Source of the DNA: Phoenix dactylifera
Taxonomy: Eukaryota; Streptophyta; Magnoliopsida; Arecales; Arecaceae
Assembly: GCF_009389715.1 (NCBI RefSeq)
Contig: NC_052395.1
Location: 18,082,229-18,146,228 of the forward strand
Direction: 5' to 3'
Length of the DNA stretch: 64,000 nucleotides
Shown here: positions 36,322 through 47,627 of the stretch, piece after piece
Layout: every line of letters starts with the position of its first letter
Numbering within the stretch: position 1 is the first letter of the stretch
Made by a program: the position numbers and the translations under genes
Notes under the pieces: generated by a model
Told to the model about the DNA's origin: nothing
Seen by the model: the letters and a program-made list of their open reading frames with translations, nothing else
Database searches by the model: none

Positions 36322-36991
36322 CTAATACGGGGTCCTTTTTGCGTTTCCAGCACGCGGGACCACCTGGGCGTCGATGAAATCTCCACCTTTGAATCCCTTC
36401 ATCATGTAAACCCTGATGACATCCTCCGGCTTCTGATGCGGGAGCAGCCCGTCCAACACCCGATCCGATGCCGCACGGCGGCCGTGAGGCCCCGGTCGCT
36501 CCTCGTCCACGATCGCCATCTCCAATCTCGCGATCCTGTTCCGCAGGTCCTGCAGCTCCTCCTCCTCCTCCTTAACGTGCACCACCGGGCCCGATCGACC
36601 CTTCGTCCACCCTTCTTTCACGATACGGTAAACCGGAATCCCAGCTTGAAAAATAAAATAAATAAATAAAAATCGACATCATCACCGTTCATCCGCTGGG
36701 ATAAGGAAACAAGGAAGAGAGGATCACGCCGGTGTAGGGTTTGGTAGCGTGGGCGAGGCCGTAGTCGGCGAGATCCCACGCGATCCGTTTGGTCTGCTGC
36801 AAATCGGGTGCCCCGCTGCGTGCTTTGTCGGCGGCCCAGTGGAGGAGATCCCGCGCCCGGATCGCCTCGGCCGAGACCGTGGACGCCGTGGCTTGGGCGA
36901 AGCCCCAGCCAAAGTCTTTCACCGGTGAAGGATCCGGTAGGCTCCGATGGAGTGTATCCGCCGTCGACCGGAGGGATTCCCAGATCCACAT
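36322..36991 (-). CDS. Conserved-looking plant protein of unknown function, possible GC-AG intron
   Basis: Two GC-rich exons read on the minus strand. Exon 1 begins at ATG 36991 (MWIWESLRSTADTLHRSL) and reaches DYGLAHATKPYT; exon 2 (36644-36322) starts at GIPVYRIVKEGW and ends GNAKRTPY. Between them lies a T-rich intron of 85 bp ending TTTTTCAAG. The only nearby in-frame junction I find uses a GC donor (36730/36729), giving 194 residues; the GT at 36727 would shift the frame. The protein is soluble, with a short coiled-coil-like stretch KEEEEELQDLRNRIARLE in exon 2. I do not recognise a named family. The junction is the weak point; the two coding parts themselves look genuine. Confidence 0.6.
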
Positions 36992-37167
36992 CCTTTCTTC
37001 TTCTCTCTTTGAGAGTGACCACACCCAGCGGGATCGGCGCCTTCTATAGAATCGGGAGTGAAGAAGTGAGTACCGGCACCTCTGGTGTGCTGCTACTTTC
37101 AAAGAAAACAATGCGCCGTACTGCGTATCGGTCCGCTTAACCGTGTTTTTTGGTTTAGGATATAAAT

Positions 37168-37730
37168 GGATCGGGTTCCAGAAAGAGAATTTATTCCAAA
37201 GTCAAAAGTGGGATCGGGTTCCAAAAATAAATAGTATACTGACAAAAGAGAATTTATTCTAACATCAAAAGTGGCATCGATTACCACTAGGTAGTAGCCC
37301 AATAAAAGCGTGATCTGGTTCCGAATTTAAGGTACGGACGTCAATTAAATTATGGAGACCGGATGCTCCCTGCTCGGACACGAAATTTATAAGAACGTAT
37401 CGCTCTGCTGGTAGCCTCGGTGGTGCCAGGTATACTCACAAGTGGTATTCGTGCTAGAGCTCATAAGGGTAACCGAGCCAGGCCCACGGATGGAAGGATA
37501 TGAGTAAAACTGGTCGGGGTGCCCAACACACGGTCATTTTTGTCCACATCGCATATTCTTCTGGCGGGGTGGAAGTCCAATGGAGGCTACTATATGGGGG
37601 TGAGCTTGTTACTTTCTCCCCATTACCCTTTTTTCTAAGGGGAAAAAAAAAAAAAAGGAGATGGTTTCAAAATTAAATAGTATACTGATGGAAGAGAATT
37701 TATTTTAAAGTCAAAAGTGGGACCGGGTCG
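37168..37730. repeat. Minisatellite, about 63-bp unit, split by a retroposon
   Basis: Units starting GGATCGGGTTCCA occur at 37168 (shorter) and 37211, each containing AGAGAATTTATTC and TCAAAAGTGG. A further unit is split, with GATCTGGTTCC at about 37313 and its remainder from 37659 (GAGATGGTTTCAAAATTAAA). Family X retroposon copy 3 lies in the gap. Confidence 0.7.
37333..37656 (+). mobile_element. Short poly-A retroposon, family X copy 3 (5'-truncated)
   Basis: This plus-sense copy starts GGTACGGACGTCAATTAAAT, just 3' of the B-box-like word found in the other copies, and ends in an A run at 37643-37656. It carries the shared blocks GTATCGCTCTGCTGGTAGCC and GTGCCCAACACACGG. The flanking minisatellite halves overlap by about 15 diverged bases, a likely target duplication. 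Confidence 0.7.
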
Positions 37731-38094
37731 CAAAAATAAAAAAAAAAATTTACTCTCTCATAATTATAACGAACATAAATCTGTTGAATACAAAGAAAGA
37801 AAAGAAAGAATTAAAGATCCGTTGGTCGGACTCCCTCTCTTCTTTGTTTGTTTGTGAGGCTTATATTTTGCATAAGCAATAAAACATACACAAACATGTA
37901 AATTAAGGTACTGGTTAGAGGTGGGCAACGGGCCGTGCCGGGCCGGCCCGGCCCAGGCCCCCCGGGCCCAAAGACTAAACGGGCCGTGCCTGGCACGGCC
38001 CGTCCAGCACGGAAGGCCAGCCCGGCCCGGCCCCAGGCCCCTCTATTGGTGGGCCGGGCCGGGCACGGCACGCCACGGGCCGTGCCAGGCACGG

Positions 38095-38446
38095 TGATGC
38101 CGGACTAATTTTAAAATGAAAGCAGGAGAAGAGGAGAAGAGAAGGAGGAAGAAGGAGAAGAAGAAGGAGAAGGGAGGAGAAGAGAAGAAGAGGAAACGTG
38201 GGGAAAGAAGTCTTTTAATTCTGCATTGAAAACCCTAATCAGCTTACAAGTTCCCTTTAAATAGGGCCACATAAGAACAATTAAAATAAACCCCTTACAT
38301 AAAATAATTCCCCACAAATAAGCCCTAAAATGAAAATAAGCCCAGAATAAAATAAACCACAAATAAATCCCTAAACACAAATAAACCCAGAAATAACAAT
38401 AAGCAAATATGCAAATAAAATGGGGACCTAGCTGATGTCCCCATCA
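38095..38446 (-). repeat. 3' LTR of the chromovirus
   Basis: 352 bp bounded by TGATGCCGG and CCCCATCA on the plus strand. It appears identical to the copy at 45388-45739. A purine-rich stretch (GGGAGGAGT in element sense) just inside serves as the polypurine tract. Confidence 0.95.
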
Positions 38447-41400
38447 ACTCCTCCCGGGTGAGAAAAACTCGACCCCGTCGAGGGTAAATCGGGGCGGCTG
38501 TCGTACTGCTCCAGAAGATCCGGGTCAAGGCGCTGCAACTCAGCTCGCGAAATCCACGACACATCTGATTCAGGTCGACCTTTCCACCGAACAAGGTAAC
38601 GTTGGTAGCTTCCTCTCCTGGTAGATATAACCTGCTCATCTAATATATGTTCTATGTGTTCTCTGCGTGCATGAAACTGTGGAGGTGGAGGCTCACTAGC
38701 AGGTGCTAGAGCAGGGTGATCAACAACAGTGGATGTATCAACAAAAGGGTCAGAAGGAATGAATGTTGATTTCTTGTATGGGACTAAATCTTCAATATTA
38801 AATGTCGCACTAATCCCATAGTCTTCAGGAAGATCTACAACATACGCATTCGAACTGATTTTCTTTAGGACTTTGAATGGTCCCGCACTACGAGATTGCA
38901 ACTTTTTGAACGTCCCCGAAGGAAGTCGTTCAGGTCTAATTCTTACCATGACTGAATCACCTACATTTAATTCTTTATAACGGCGGTGCAAATCAGCAAA
39001 GGATTTATATTTTAAGTTATTAGAGTGAATAAGCTTGCTGATCTCCTGATGCAATGAATGCAGGTGTGAAGCAAATGATTGTGCAGACTCAGAGACTCTA
39101 TGTTGATGAGACATGGGGATCAAGTCTATGGGTTGCCTAGGTTTATAACCATTCACCACTTCAAAAGGACTCATGCCTATGGTCCTATTGACCGAACTAT
39201 TATATGCAAACTCGGCAGTTGGTAACACGAGATCCCAAGTCCTAGTATGCTCACCTACCAGACATCTGAGAAGACTCCCTAGACTTCGGTTGACAACTTC
39301 GGTCTGGCCATCAGTTTGGGGATGATAGGCAGAGGAAAATTTTAATTTGGCACCCATCATGTGCCAAAGAGTTTTCCAAAAATAGCTCATAAATTTAACA
39401 TCCCTATCGGACACAATAGATTTAGGGAGACCATGGAGTCTAACGACTTCGTCAAAATAGAGTTTCGTAATCCAAGAAGCATCAGAAGTCTTAGAACATG
39501 GTAGAAAATGAGCCATTTTAGAGAACCGGTCCACTACTACAAAAATGGAATCATGTTTGGTCGAGGTACGTGGAAGCCCTAACACAAAATCCATGCTAAC
39601 ATCTTGCCACGGACAATCAGGAACTGGTAGTGGAGTGTAAAGCCCAGTGTTCTGTTTACGTTGTTTGGCTAATTGACATGTGCGACACTGAGCGACGATC
39701 TTGGCCACGTCTCTCTTGAGACTCGGCCAGAAGAAACGTCTTTCCACCATCTCAATGGTTTTGTCTCTCCCGAAATGCCCAGACAGTCCTCCAGCATGTA
39801 CTTCCCATACTAGAAAATCTCTCAAAGAAGTTCGAGGAATGCACAATCGGTCGGAGCGAAAGAGATAATCATCGTGTAAAAAGAAATCATCGTGCTCTCT
39901 CTCTACTCCATCTCGTAAGGTCAGGTATACATTACTAAAATCGGGACAGGTGGTATATTGTTCCCTGATCCTTTCAAAATCAATTACTTCAGTGCTCATC
40001 ATGGATAGGAGGAAGATCCGTCGACTGAGCGCATCGGCAGCCTTATTCTCAACTCCAGCTTTATGTTTCAGCACAAAAGTATAGGCTTGTAGAAACTCAA
40101 TCTATCGGCCATGTCGAAAGTTTAATTTCTTTTGAGAATTGAGATACTTTAAAGCATCATGGTCTGAATACAGGACAAATTCTTGCGGTAGCAAATAGTG
40201 TCGCCAATGTCGCAAAGTTTGCACTACCGCATAGAATTCCTTATCATAGGTGGAATAACGCAACCTGCCGTCACTTAACTTTTCGCTAAAGAACGCGACA
40301 GGGTGACCTTCTTGGCTTAACACACCACCTATGCCAACGCCAGAGGCATCACATGCGACCTCGAATACCTTAGTGAAATCAGGGAGCCGCAAGACAGGTG
40401 CTTCGGTCATCCTATGCTTAATATCTTTAAATGCTTGGGATGCCGACTTAGTCCAGATAAAGTCTCCTTTCTTCATGCAATCTGTGATAGGAGACATTAT
40501 TGAACTAAAATTCCCAATGAAGCGACGATAGAAAGTAGCCAGACCATGAAAACTACGTACTTCGGCTAAGGTCTTGGGCTCAGGCCAATCGACTATCGCG
40601 CTTACTTTTTCTGGATCAGCGGAGACACCCTTGGAAGATACTATGAACCCTAAGAAAGTGACGTGATCAGTCAGGAAGGCACACTTCTTAGGGTTTGCAA
40701 AGAAGCTTTCTCTCTGCAGGACTTCACAAACCTGCCGTAGGTGTGAAAGATGGAGCTCTTGAGTTTGACTATAAATGAGGATGTCATCAAAGTATACAAC
40801 GACAAATTTGTTCAAGAAAGGTCGAAAGATCTGTGTCATCACCCTCATAAAAGTACTTGGAGCATTTGTTAATCCGAAAGGCATTACTAACCATTCGTAG
40901 AGTCCATCTTTGGTTTTGAATGCTGTTTTTCATTCATCCCCAGGACGAATCCGAATCTGGTGGTACCCACTCTTTAGGTCGATCTTGGAAAAAACTGTAG
41001 CACCAGACATATAGTCTAAAAGGTCGTCCAGCCTAGGAATGGGAAAACGATACTTTACTGTGATTTTATTGATAGCACGGCTATCTACGCACATCCTCCA
41101 AGAGCCATCTTTCTTGGGAGTGAGGAGTGCAGGTACAGCACATGGACTCAAGCTCTCACGAATATACCCTCGAGTGACGAGTTCGTCAACTTGGCGTTTC
41201 AGTTCAGTGTGCTCGTTTGGATTGAGTCTATGGTGGGGAAGATTTGGCAGTGACGCTCCAGGAATGAGATCAATTACGTGCTGGATATCACGCATTGGAG
41301 GGAGTGCCTCTGGAAGATCAGTCGGGAAGACAGATTGAAACTCCTCCAACAGAGGAACTACGGCGGCCGGGTGTTCGACATTTGACTCCACATTAATAAC

Positions 41401-44400
41401 TCTGGCCACAAGGGCGAACACAGGTGAATGGCTTTCGATATCTTTCATTACCTCTTTCGAAGTAATGATGTGGAGTGACTCTTTCTTTTGTGGTGTAGCA
41501 CTCTTCTTCTCAGGTACGGGCTCTCTAGGAGGCAATGAATTCAATATAATTTTTCGACCCTGGAACATAAAACTACACGAATTTGACCGACCATGAAGTG
41601 TGACGTCCCTATCGTATAACCAAGGTCTTCCTAAGATGACTTGACCTACGTCCATCGGAAGGCAGTCGCACCAAATCTCGTCTTTATAAGATAGGAATTG
41701 AATCGGGACAAGGCATCTTTCTGAAACCGAAATGGACGTCTTATCTACCCAGGCTACTTTATATGGATTAGGATGAGGGGTAGATTTTAGGCCAAGGCGA
41801 GAAACAACTCCAGACGCAATGGCATTGATGCAACTCCCGCTATCAAATAAGATTTTGCATGTTTTACCATTGATCTTAATGAGTGTATAAAATAGGGAGG
41901 TTCTTCGCCAGTCTTGTTCGGTCTTTGTTTGGGCTAGTGTGCACCTCACCACATGGAGCCTATGGTTTTGGTCATTCCTATCAGTGGGCTCATTTTGGTG
42001 TTCAGTCTGAACAAACTCTAACCCGGTCTTTTCGTCTCCAAAGTCATCTACAAAATCCTCAATGTTTGGTTCATAGACTTCTTCAACACATTCAGTATCC
42101 TGGGTTCCTGCTTCCAGTTCAGTCATTAAATAAGTCTTGGCATTACATTGGGACGCAATATGGCCAAACTTTTGGCACCTGAAACACTGGGTTTGGTTTC
42201 GTAAGGGCGGGTTGGACCCTAATATGCCTTTTCCTTTATCAGTTGATGTACTTTGAACAGGCACCGGGAACGTCCTAGTCGGTGTTTGGCTAGAACCGGG
42301 CTGTGAAGGATGGTTGGAGAGTGGTCTGGGTTGTGGGAGATGGCTTTGATTAGGTCGGGCTCCTGGGGGTACGAACCGAGAGTCGGTACGTCTCACCACA
42401 GGGACTCGTAAAAAACTATCCACATCTTGAGCCAATTGGTATGCCTGGCTAAGGGTAGTAATCTCTCGGAGGATCAATTCTTTCTGGATCTCCTCACGGA
42501 GTCCTGCCCGAAACCTAGAAAGAGTAACAGTCTCCTCTTCGATTACACCACACCTCATGTGAAACTCCTCAAATTGTGCAATGTAATCGGCAACAGTTGA
42601 AGTTCCTTGAGTTAGTTTCTGCCACCTATCCATAAGGCGTTGTCGGTAAGAGAATGGCAGATACTTCTCATTCAGTTTCTCTTTCATATCCTCCCACGTG
42701 GTGATGCGTGGAAGCCTCTGGGTCTCACGCCGATGTTCAACGTTATGCCAGTACCAGTGAGCTTGCCCAATAAGCTTCATTTTGGCAAACCGTACTTTTC
42801 TATCTTCAGTCATATCATACCACTCAAAATAATTATCCATGGCTGCTCTCCAATCAAGGTACACGCTCGGCTCTAATTGACCAGCAAATGTGGGGGCTTC
42901 TACTCGCACGGTACGAAGTAGTCTCTCGTCAAGATCGCGCTGGTGATCAGGATGATGTTGGTTCCTAGGGGGATGGGGAAAAGCTGCAGGCGGTGTGGTC
43001 AAACCAAACTCGGGGTAAGCTGCGATTGGGGATGATGGTTCCGGAGTCCTAGGGTGTTGTACTAGGGCACGGATCTCACGTTTGAATTCGTCGTTATCAG
43101 CTCGTATTGCAGCTAATTGTTCCAGGATATCTTGTATGACTCTGGGGTCCATGGTGGATGAAGAGGTCTGAGAGTCAGTGAGGAGGTACTCCCTACCACT
43201 ACGGGTGGGCATACAGGAGCTACTCTAGTTGGTGATATGATATGCAATACTACTAATGAACCCTAATTGTCTAAAGGTAATGCAGGACAACCTACTGATG
43301 CAACCCACTAATGCAACCTACTATGAATTCGGAAATCAGCAACTTTTCACAAAAATAACTTAAAATTAAATGTTACTAATTTGTACCTTGGTTATTTCGG
43401 AATTAAAGTAGAAAATTAGTCACTATAAGAGGTTAGGTTGCAAACACGTTTTACGGTCATTCAAAGTCTGAAAGTAATCTGATCTATGGATGTTGATGAT
43501 GTCCTGACACTAAGGTGTGCTAATTTAATATTTAGATTTAATTGGTGGGTAGGACGGGTGTGGTGGAAAATGTTCTAGATTTTGCAGTTTGACAAGAAAA
43601 TAAGTTTCAAAATAAGGCTGTCATGCAAGAGAACTAGAACATATTTAGATAAGCAAGCCCCAAAGTAGGAAGAACCTATTACCTGTGGTGAATGCACTTG
43701 ACCAGAATCGTCTGCTCGTGGAGTCTCGGACACGAAGTTGGCGCCGGGTAGAGCTAGCTGGAGTTATGGACCTGCATTTACAGTACAAGGCTTCCTGGGC
43801 TGTTGAAATGGGCTGATGAGCAATCTGGTTTGGGCCTGAGATCGGACCTGCAGCCGCTTGGGCCTGGACCGCGCTTAAATGATGGCGCACGGGCTTGGGC
43901 CAAGACGGGAGCAAAAGCTGCTGGGGTGGAGCTGAGTCGGTGGGATTGGAGCTGCTGGCCTTGGTTCGTGTAGGAAGGATGGAGGGCCAGGGGGGGGGGA
44001 AGGCAGAGTGGGAGAGAAGATGAGGGAGGCGACGGTTGGGATGGCGGCCGAAGTCGGGGAGGTGCTGTGGTGGTGCTCGGGGTGGCGGTGGCGAGGATGG
44101 CGTGGGTCCGGTGCCGTTCACGGGAGACGTCTTCGAGTCGCAGTGAAGGCGGACACGACGGCAGTGACGGCGGACACGGCGGCGGCGGCGGACGAGGCTC
44201 GGTGGAGGCGGAGCCCGGCGGAGGTGGCACGGCTCGGCAACGGCGGCGGCGACTCGGCGATGGTCGCTGTGGCTGACCGTGAGAGGGAGGCGGCCGAGTG
44301 GACGGTGGTGGCAATCAGGCGGTCGCGGGAGCGGCGCGGACGACGGCGGCGAGGCGGCGCGGCTCGGTTGACGGAGGAGAAGGCGTCGGCGGCAGAGATG

Positions 44401-45367
44401 GCACGGCAGGGGCGGCGGCAGTGGCGTCGGCGGCGGAAACCCTAGGGTTTCCGTTCGACAGAAACAGAGGTAAGTTTTTTTTTTTTTTTTTTTTTTTTTG
44501 AAACACGTGCAGGTCACGTGATCCTACGGGATTTTTTTTTTTTTTTTTTTTACTTACTGGATGTGAACCCGGGTTAACGGGTTTGGGGTAACGGGTTTAG
44601 AACTTACCCGTTACCACCCGTATCCTTCTTCAACCTCCCGAACGATTCGGGAGGGCGTTCCGGCCGCTTCGGTGGTGGTTGCGGAACGGCCGAACGGCAA
44701 TGTGACGGTGGCTCCGTTGTCGGCGGCGACAGGCGGTGGCTGGTCGTGGTGGCGGCCGGAATCTTGCGCGCGGTGGTCGGCGGGTGCGTCGACAGTGCCG
44801 AGGGACAAGGTGGCCAACAGATCGGCGACGCTCTTCCTCTTTCCGGCAGCGGGAGTCACACGCGGTCCTTCAACGCGCTCCGGTGTCCGTGGTCGACGTA
44901 CGGCGTAATACTCGTGCGGCCACAGAAATCCAGGAATCCGGCGACGCTCGGCCATACACCGGTGGTGGCACGATGGTGAAGACGCGGCAGAGGTGGTGGT
45001 GGCGTCGGTTGCAGGCTCCGGTGGAGGGCCAGAGGCGGCGCTGCAGGGAGGCCTCCGGGGAATCTGAAGGAAAGAAGTGGTTGCGGCAGGGAGGGGCACA
45101 GTGGAACTGCTCGGCCACGGGGGAGCTTCCTTTTTTTTTTTTTTTTTTTTTTGCTCTGGTGAAAACACAGACCGAGAGAGAAGAAGGTTTGGATGCGGGT
45201 GGCTGTCGATCTGGGTCTTCACAGACTCGGCAGTGACCCCCCCCCCCTTTTTTTTTTTTTTTTTGGTGAGCGGACTGACAGAGGAAAGGGGCCTGTTCTT
45301 GTTGTTGATGGTAACCGAGGGAAAGAAAACTGTTGATGGATCGGGGCTTTGGCAGTAGAAGCAAAAC

Positions 45368-45385
45368 CGATTGCTCTGATACCAA
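45368..45385 (-). other. Primer-binding site of the chromovirus (tRNA-Met type)
   Basis: On the minus strand TGGTATCAGAGC follows the LTR end after a two- to three-base spacer, complementary to initiator tRNA-Met. Confidence 0.85.
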
Positions 45386-45387
45386 GT

Positions 45388-45739
45388 TGATGCCGGACTA
45401 ATTTTAAAATGAAAGCAGGAGAAGAGGAGAAGAGAAGGAGGAAGAAGGAGAAGAAGAAGGAGAAGGGAGGAGAAGAGAAGAAGAGGAAACGTGGGGAAAG
45501 AAGTCTTTTAATTCTGCATTGAAAACCCTAATCAGCTTACAAGTTCCCTTTAAATAGGGCCACATAAGAACAATTAAAATAAACCCCTTACATAAAATAA
45601 TTCCCCACAAATAAGCCCTAAAATGAAAATAAGCCCAGAATAAAATAAACCACAAATAAATCCCTAAACACAAATAAACCCAGAAATAACAATAAGCAAA
45701 TATGCAAATAAAATGGGGACCTAGCTGATGTCCCCATCA
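45388..45739 (-). repeat. 5' LTR of the chromovirus
   Basis: 352 bp with no difference seen from the 3' LTR at 38095-38446. It carries a GA-rich block near its element-sense 3' end and a TTTAAATAG-type TATA candidate in the middle. Confidence 0.95.
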
Positions 45740-46008
45740 CACGGCCCGTAACGGGCGCAAACGGGCCGTGCCAGGCACGGCCCGCAACGTCTCCAAACGG
45801 GCCGTGCCTGGCACGGCCCGTAACGGCTCCAGACGGGCCATGCCAGGCACGGCCCGTCTGGAGAGGGGGGAGGAAAATAGCCGTTTCCAACGGCTATTTT
45901 CGTGAAAATGACCCTTTTACCCCTCCCAACAGTCCAATAACGGCTGAATTGAGGGGTATTTTGGGAAAAAATTTTTTGGGCTTCTATAAATAGCCCAGGA
46001 TATGTCCT

Positions 46009-46656
46009 ATGCATAACTTAGCTGCTGTATTTGATCCTAAAGTTAAATTAAATGGCGTGCTAATTTTACTTGATGCATACTCTGAAAATATGAATCAAGA
46101 TGCTGAATCTGCTAAAGATGAGGTAAAAAAACTTCTTTATGATATTTATGCTATATATGATGAAAAAATTCGTGGATCTAGAACACAAATACAAACCTCT
46201 ATTTCTCCTTCTAGTAGTTCTCGTTCGTCATCTATTTTTTCATTCATTGCACAGAGAAGACACACACATGCTTCAAGTTCCTCTTCATCTTCTTCATCTT
46301 TAAGTAGTGAACTAGAATTTTATTTACGAAATGATCTTCATTCTGCATATGATGAAAATCAAATAGAGAATCTAGATGTATTATCTTGGTGGAAGAGTGT
46401 TAGAAATCAATATCCTGTTATGTCTGCAATTGCACGCGATATTTTAGCTGTGCCGATGTCCACGGTAGCATCGGAATCCGCTTTTAGTGCAGGTCGGCGT
46501 GTTCTTAACGAAAAGAGAAGTAGGATGACGGGCGAAACGGTGGAGATGCTTTTCTGCTTCAAGGATTGGCTGGATGCTGAGGCAAGACTTCAAGATAAAG
46601 GTGGACATAATACAACATCCTCTGATGATGATGATACAAACACTACTGAAGACTGA
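46009..46656 (+). CDS. hAT transposase C-terminal fragment
   Basis: 215 codons open with NLAAVFDPKVKLNGV, the late catalytic-region motif of hAT transposases, and end with the hAT dimerisation domain: LDVLSWWKSVRNQYPVMSAI, ARDILAVPMSTVASESAFSA and RRVLNEKRSRM. A serine-rich linker lies between. Full hAT transposases run to about 600-700 residues, so the BED zinc finger and most of the RNase H-like catalytic fold are missing. A TATA-like CTATAAATAG stands about 25 bp before the first ATG, too close for a normal leader, so that ATG is probably internal to a former longer frame. A dimerisation-only product could in principle bind full-length transposase, but expression is unproven. Confidence 0.88.
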   Translation: MHNLAAVFDPKVKLNGVLILLDAYSENMNQDAESAKDEVKKLLYDIYAIYDEKIRGSRTQIQTSISPSSSSRSSSIFSFIAQRRHTHASSSSSSSSSLSSELEFYLRNDLHSAYDENQIENLDVLSWWKSVRNQYPVMSAIARDILAVPMSTVASESAFSAGRRVLNEKRSRMTGETVEMLFCFKDWLDAEARLQDKGGHNTTSSDDDDTNTTED

Positions 46657-47294
46657 AGACTGAAGACTGAAGAGTGAATACTGATTCACTGAATCACTGA
46701 TGATTAGTAAGATTTCTTAATTTTTTTATAATTGTACATTTTTATTGTATTCTGGAGGTCAGACCAAGGTCCAAACCTCGGCCCTTTCTTAGTTTCTTAT
46801 TGTATTCTAGAGGTCAGACCAAGGTCCAAACATCCCTTCATGTACCATTTTGATTTAAATTAATAAACTGGTAGGGGTCTATGCCAAACCCCCCACCATT
46901 AAGGTGGCTTTATATTCATAAATCATAAATTCTTAGTGTTCAATATTTATTAATTTATTAAAAAAATTTATGAAGCATTAATTTTTATCGGGCCGAGCCG
47001 GGCCCAGGCCCGGACCGTGCCAGGCCTGCGTGCCAGCCCGGCCCAGGCCCTTATGGGCCGTGCCGTGCTGGCCCGCGGGCCTAGACCGGGCCGTGCCGGC
47101 CCAGGCCCGAAGCGGGCCGTGCCAGGCACGGCCCGCTGGCCAGGACCCTCTAGCCCAGCACGGCCCTCTCAAAGGGGCCGTGCCAGGCACGACCCGACAC
47201 TGTAGCTGGCGGGCCGTGCCAGGCACGGCCCGCTTCGTGCCGTGCCGTGCCGGGCCGTGGGCGGCCCGGCCCAGTGCCCATCTCTAGTACTGGT

Positions 47295-47622
47295 AGAGTT
47301 TAAATATTTTATTTGCAAGCAATATTTTAGAATTAATAGGACGGAGGCATTTCAGATTTTTCTATAAAATGGGGCACTCTACATCGAGCCTCATTCTAAC
47401 ATTTGCTTGGAACATTTTTTAAATTTTTTTCTTAACATGTCTGTTAAGTTTTACTACTTTATTTATTTTTTAAATATAATTAAACTTTAAAATAATAGTA
47501 TGCTCTAATACATGCTGATTTGCGCATATATACTGACTTGGATACGAGATTAGGGCTAGACGAGTGCAGTTAAAAGTCAAGATATTTAAAGCAAACACTA
47601 TAATTTTTTATGGCCTTTCAGG
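47295..47622. other. AT-rich spacer, no gene seen
   Basis: Nothing recognisable between the hAT element and the TRIM. Confidence 0.5.
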
Positions 47623-47627
47623 TTACT

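Larger units (their letters stand above)
38095..45739 (-). mobile_element. Ty3/gypsy chromovirus LTR retrotransposon, very young, nested in the hAT element
   Basis: A 7,645-bp minus-strand element with 352-bp LTRs and 5-bp target duplication CACGG (38090-38094, 45740-45744). In element sense it has a leader of about 2.1 kb, gag (about 42.1-43.2 kb, CCHC knuckle CFRCQKFGHIASQC), protease (LFDSGSCINAI, near 41.85 kb), reverse transcriptase (YFDDILIYS, near 40.8 kb), RNase H, integrase (about 38.9-40.0 kb) and a C-terminal chromodomain (YLVRWKGRPESDVSWI, near 38.55 kb). This domain order defines a chromovirus; the clade within it is uncertain. The LTRs look identical by eye, so the insertion is recent. 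The copy is nearly whole, with about two apparent interruptions. Confidence 0.95.
37916..47286 (+). mobile_element. hAT transposon, deletion derivative, with a nested LTR element
   Basis: Ends are TAGAGGTGGGCA (37916) and TGCCCATCTCTA (ending 47286), inverted with one mismatch. They are flanked by a perfect 8-bp target duplication GTACTGGT (37908-37915 and 47287-47294). Subterminal regions on both sides are GC-rich and full of the palindrome-like GGGCCGTGCC/GGCACGGCCC words. Without the nested chromovirus (38095-45739 plus one 5-bp duplication) the element is about 1.72 kb. Its only coding part is the transposase tail at 46009-46656, so it is probably non-autonomous. Confidence 0.92.

Noticed and set aside
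43645-45385. Long Pro/Arg-rich frames on both strands
   Set aside because: GC-rich leader of the chromovirus; frames open on both strands through base composition only.
46978-47287. Gly/Pro/Ala-rich frames
   Set aside because: Translations of the GGGCCGTGCC subterminal repeats of the hAT element.
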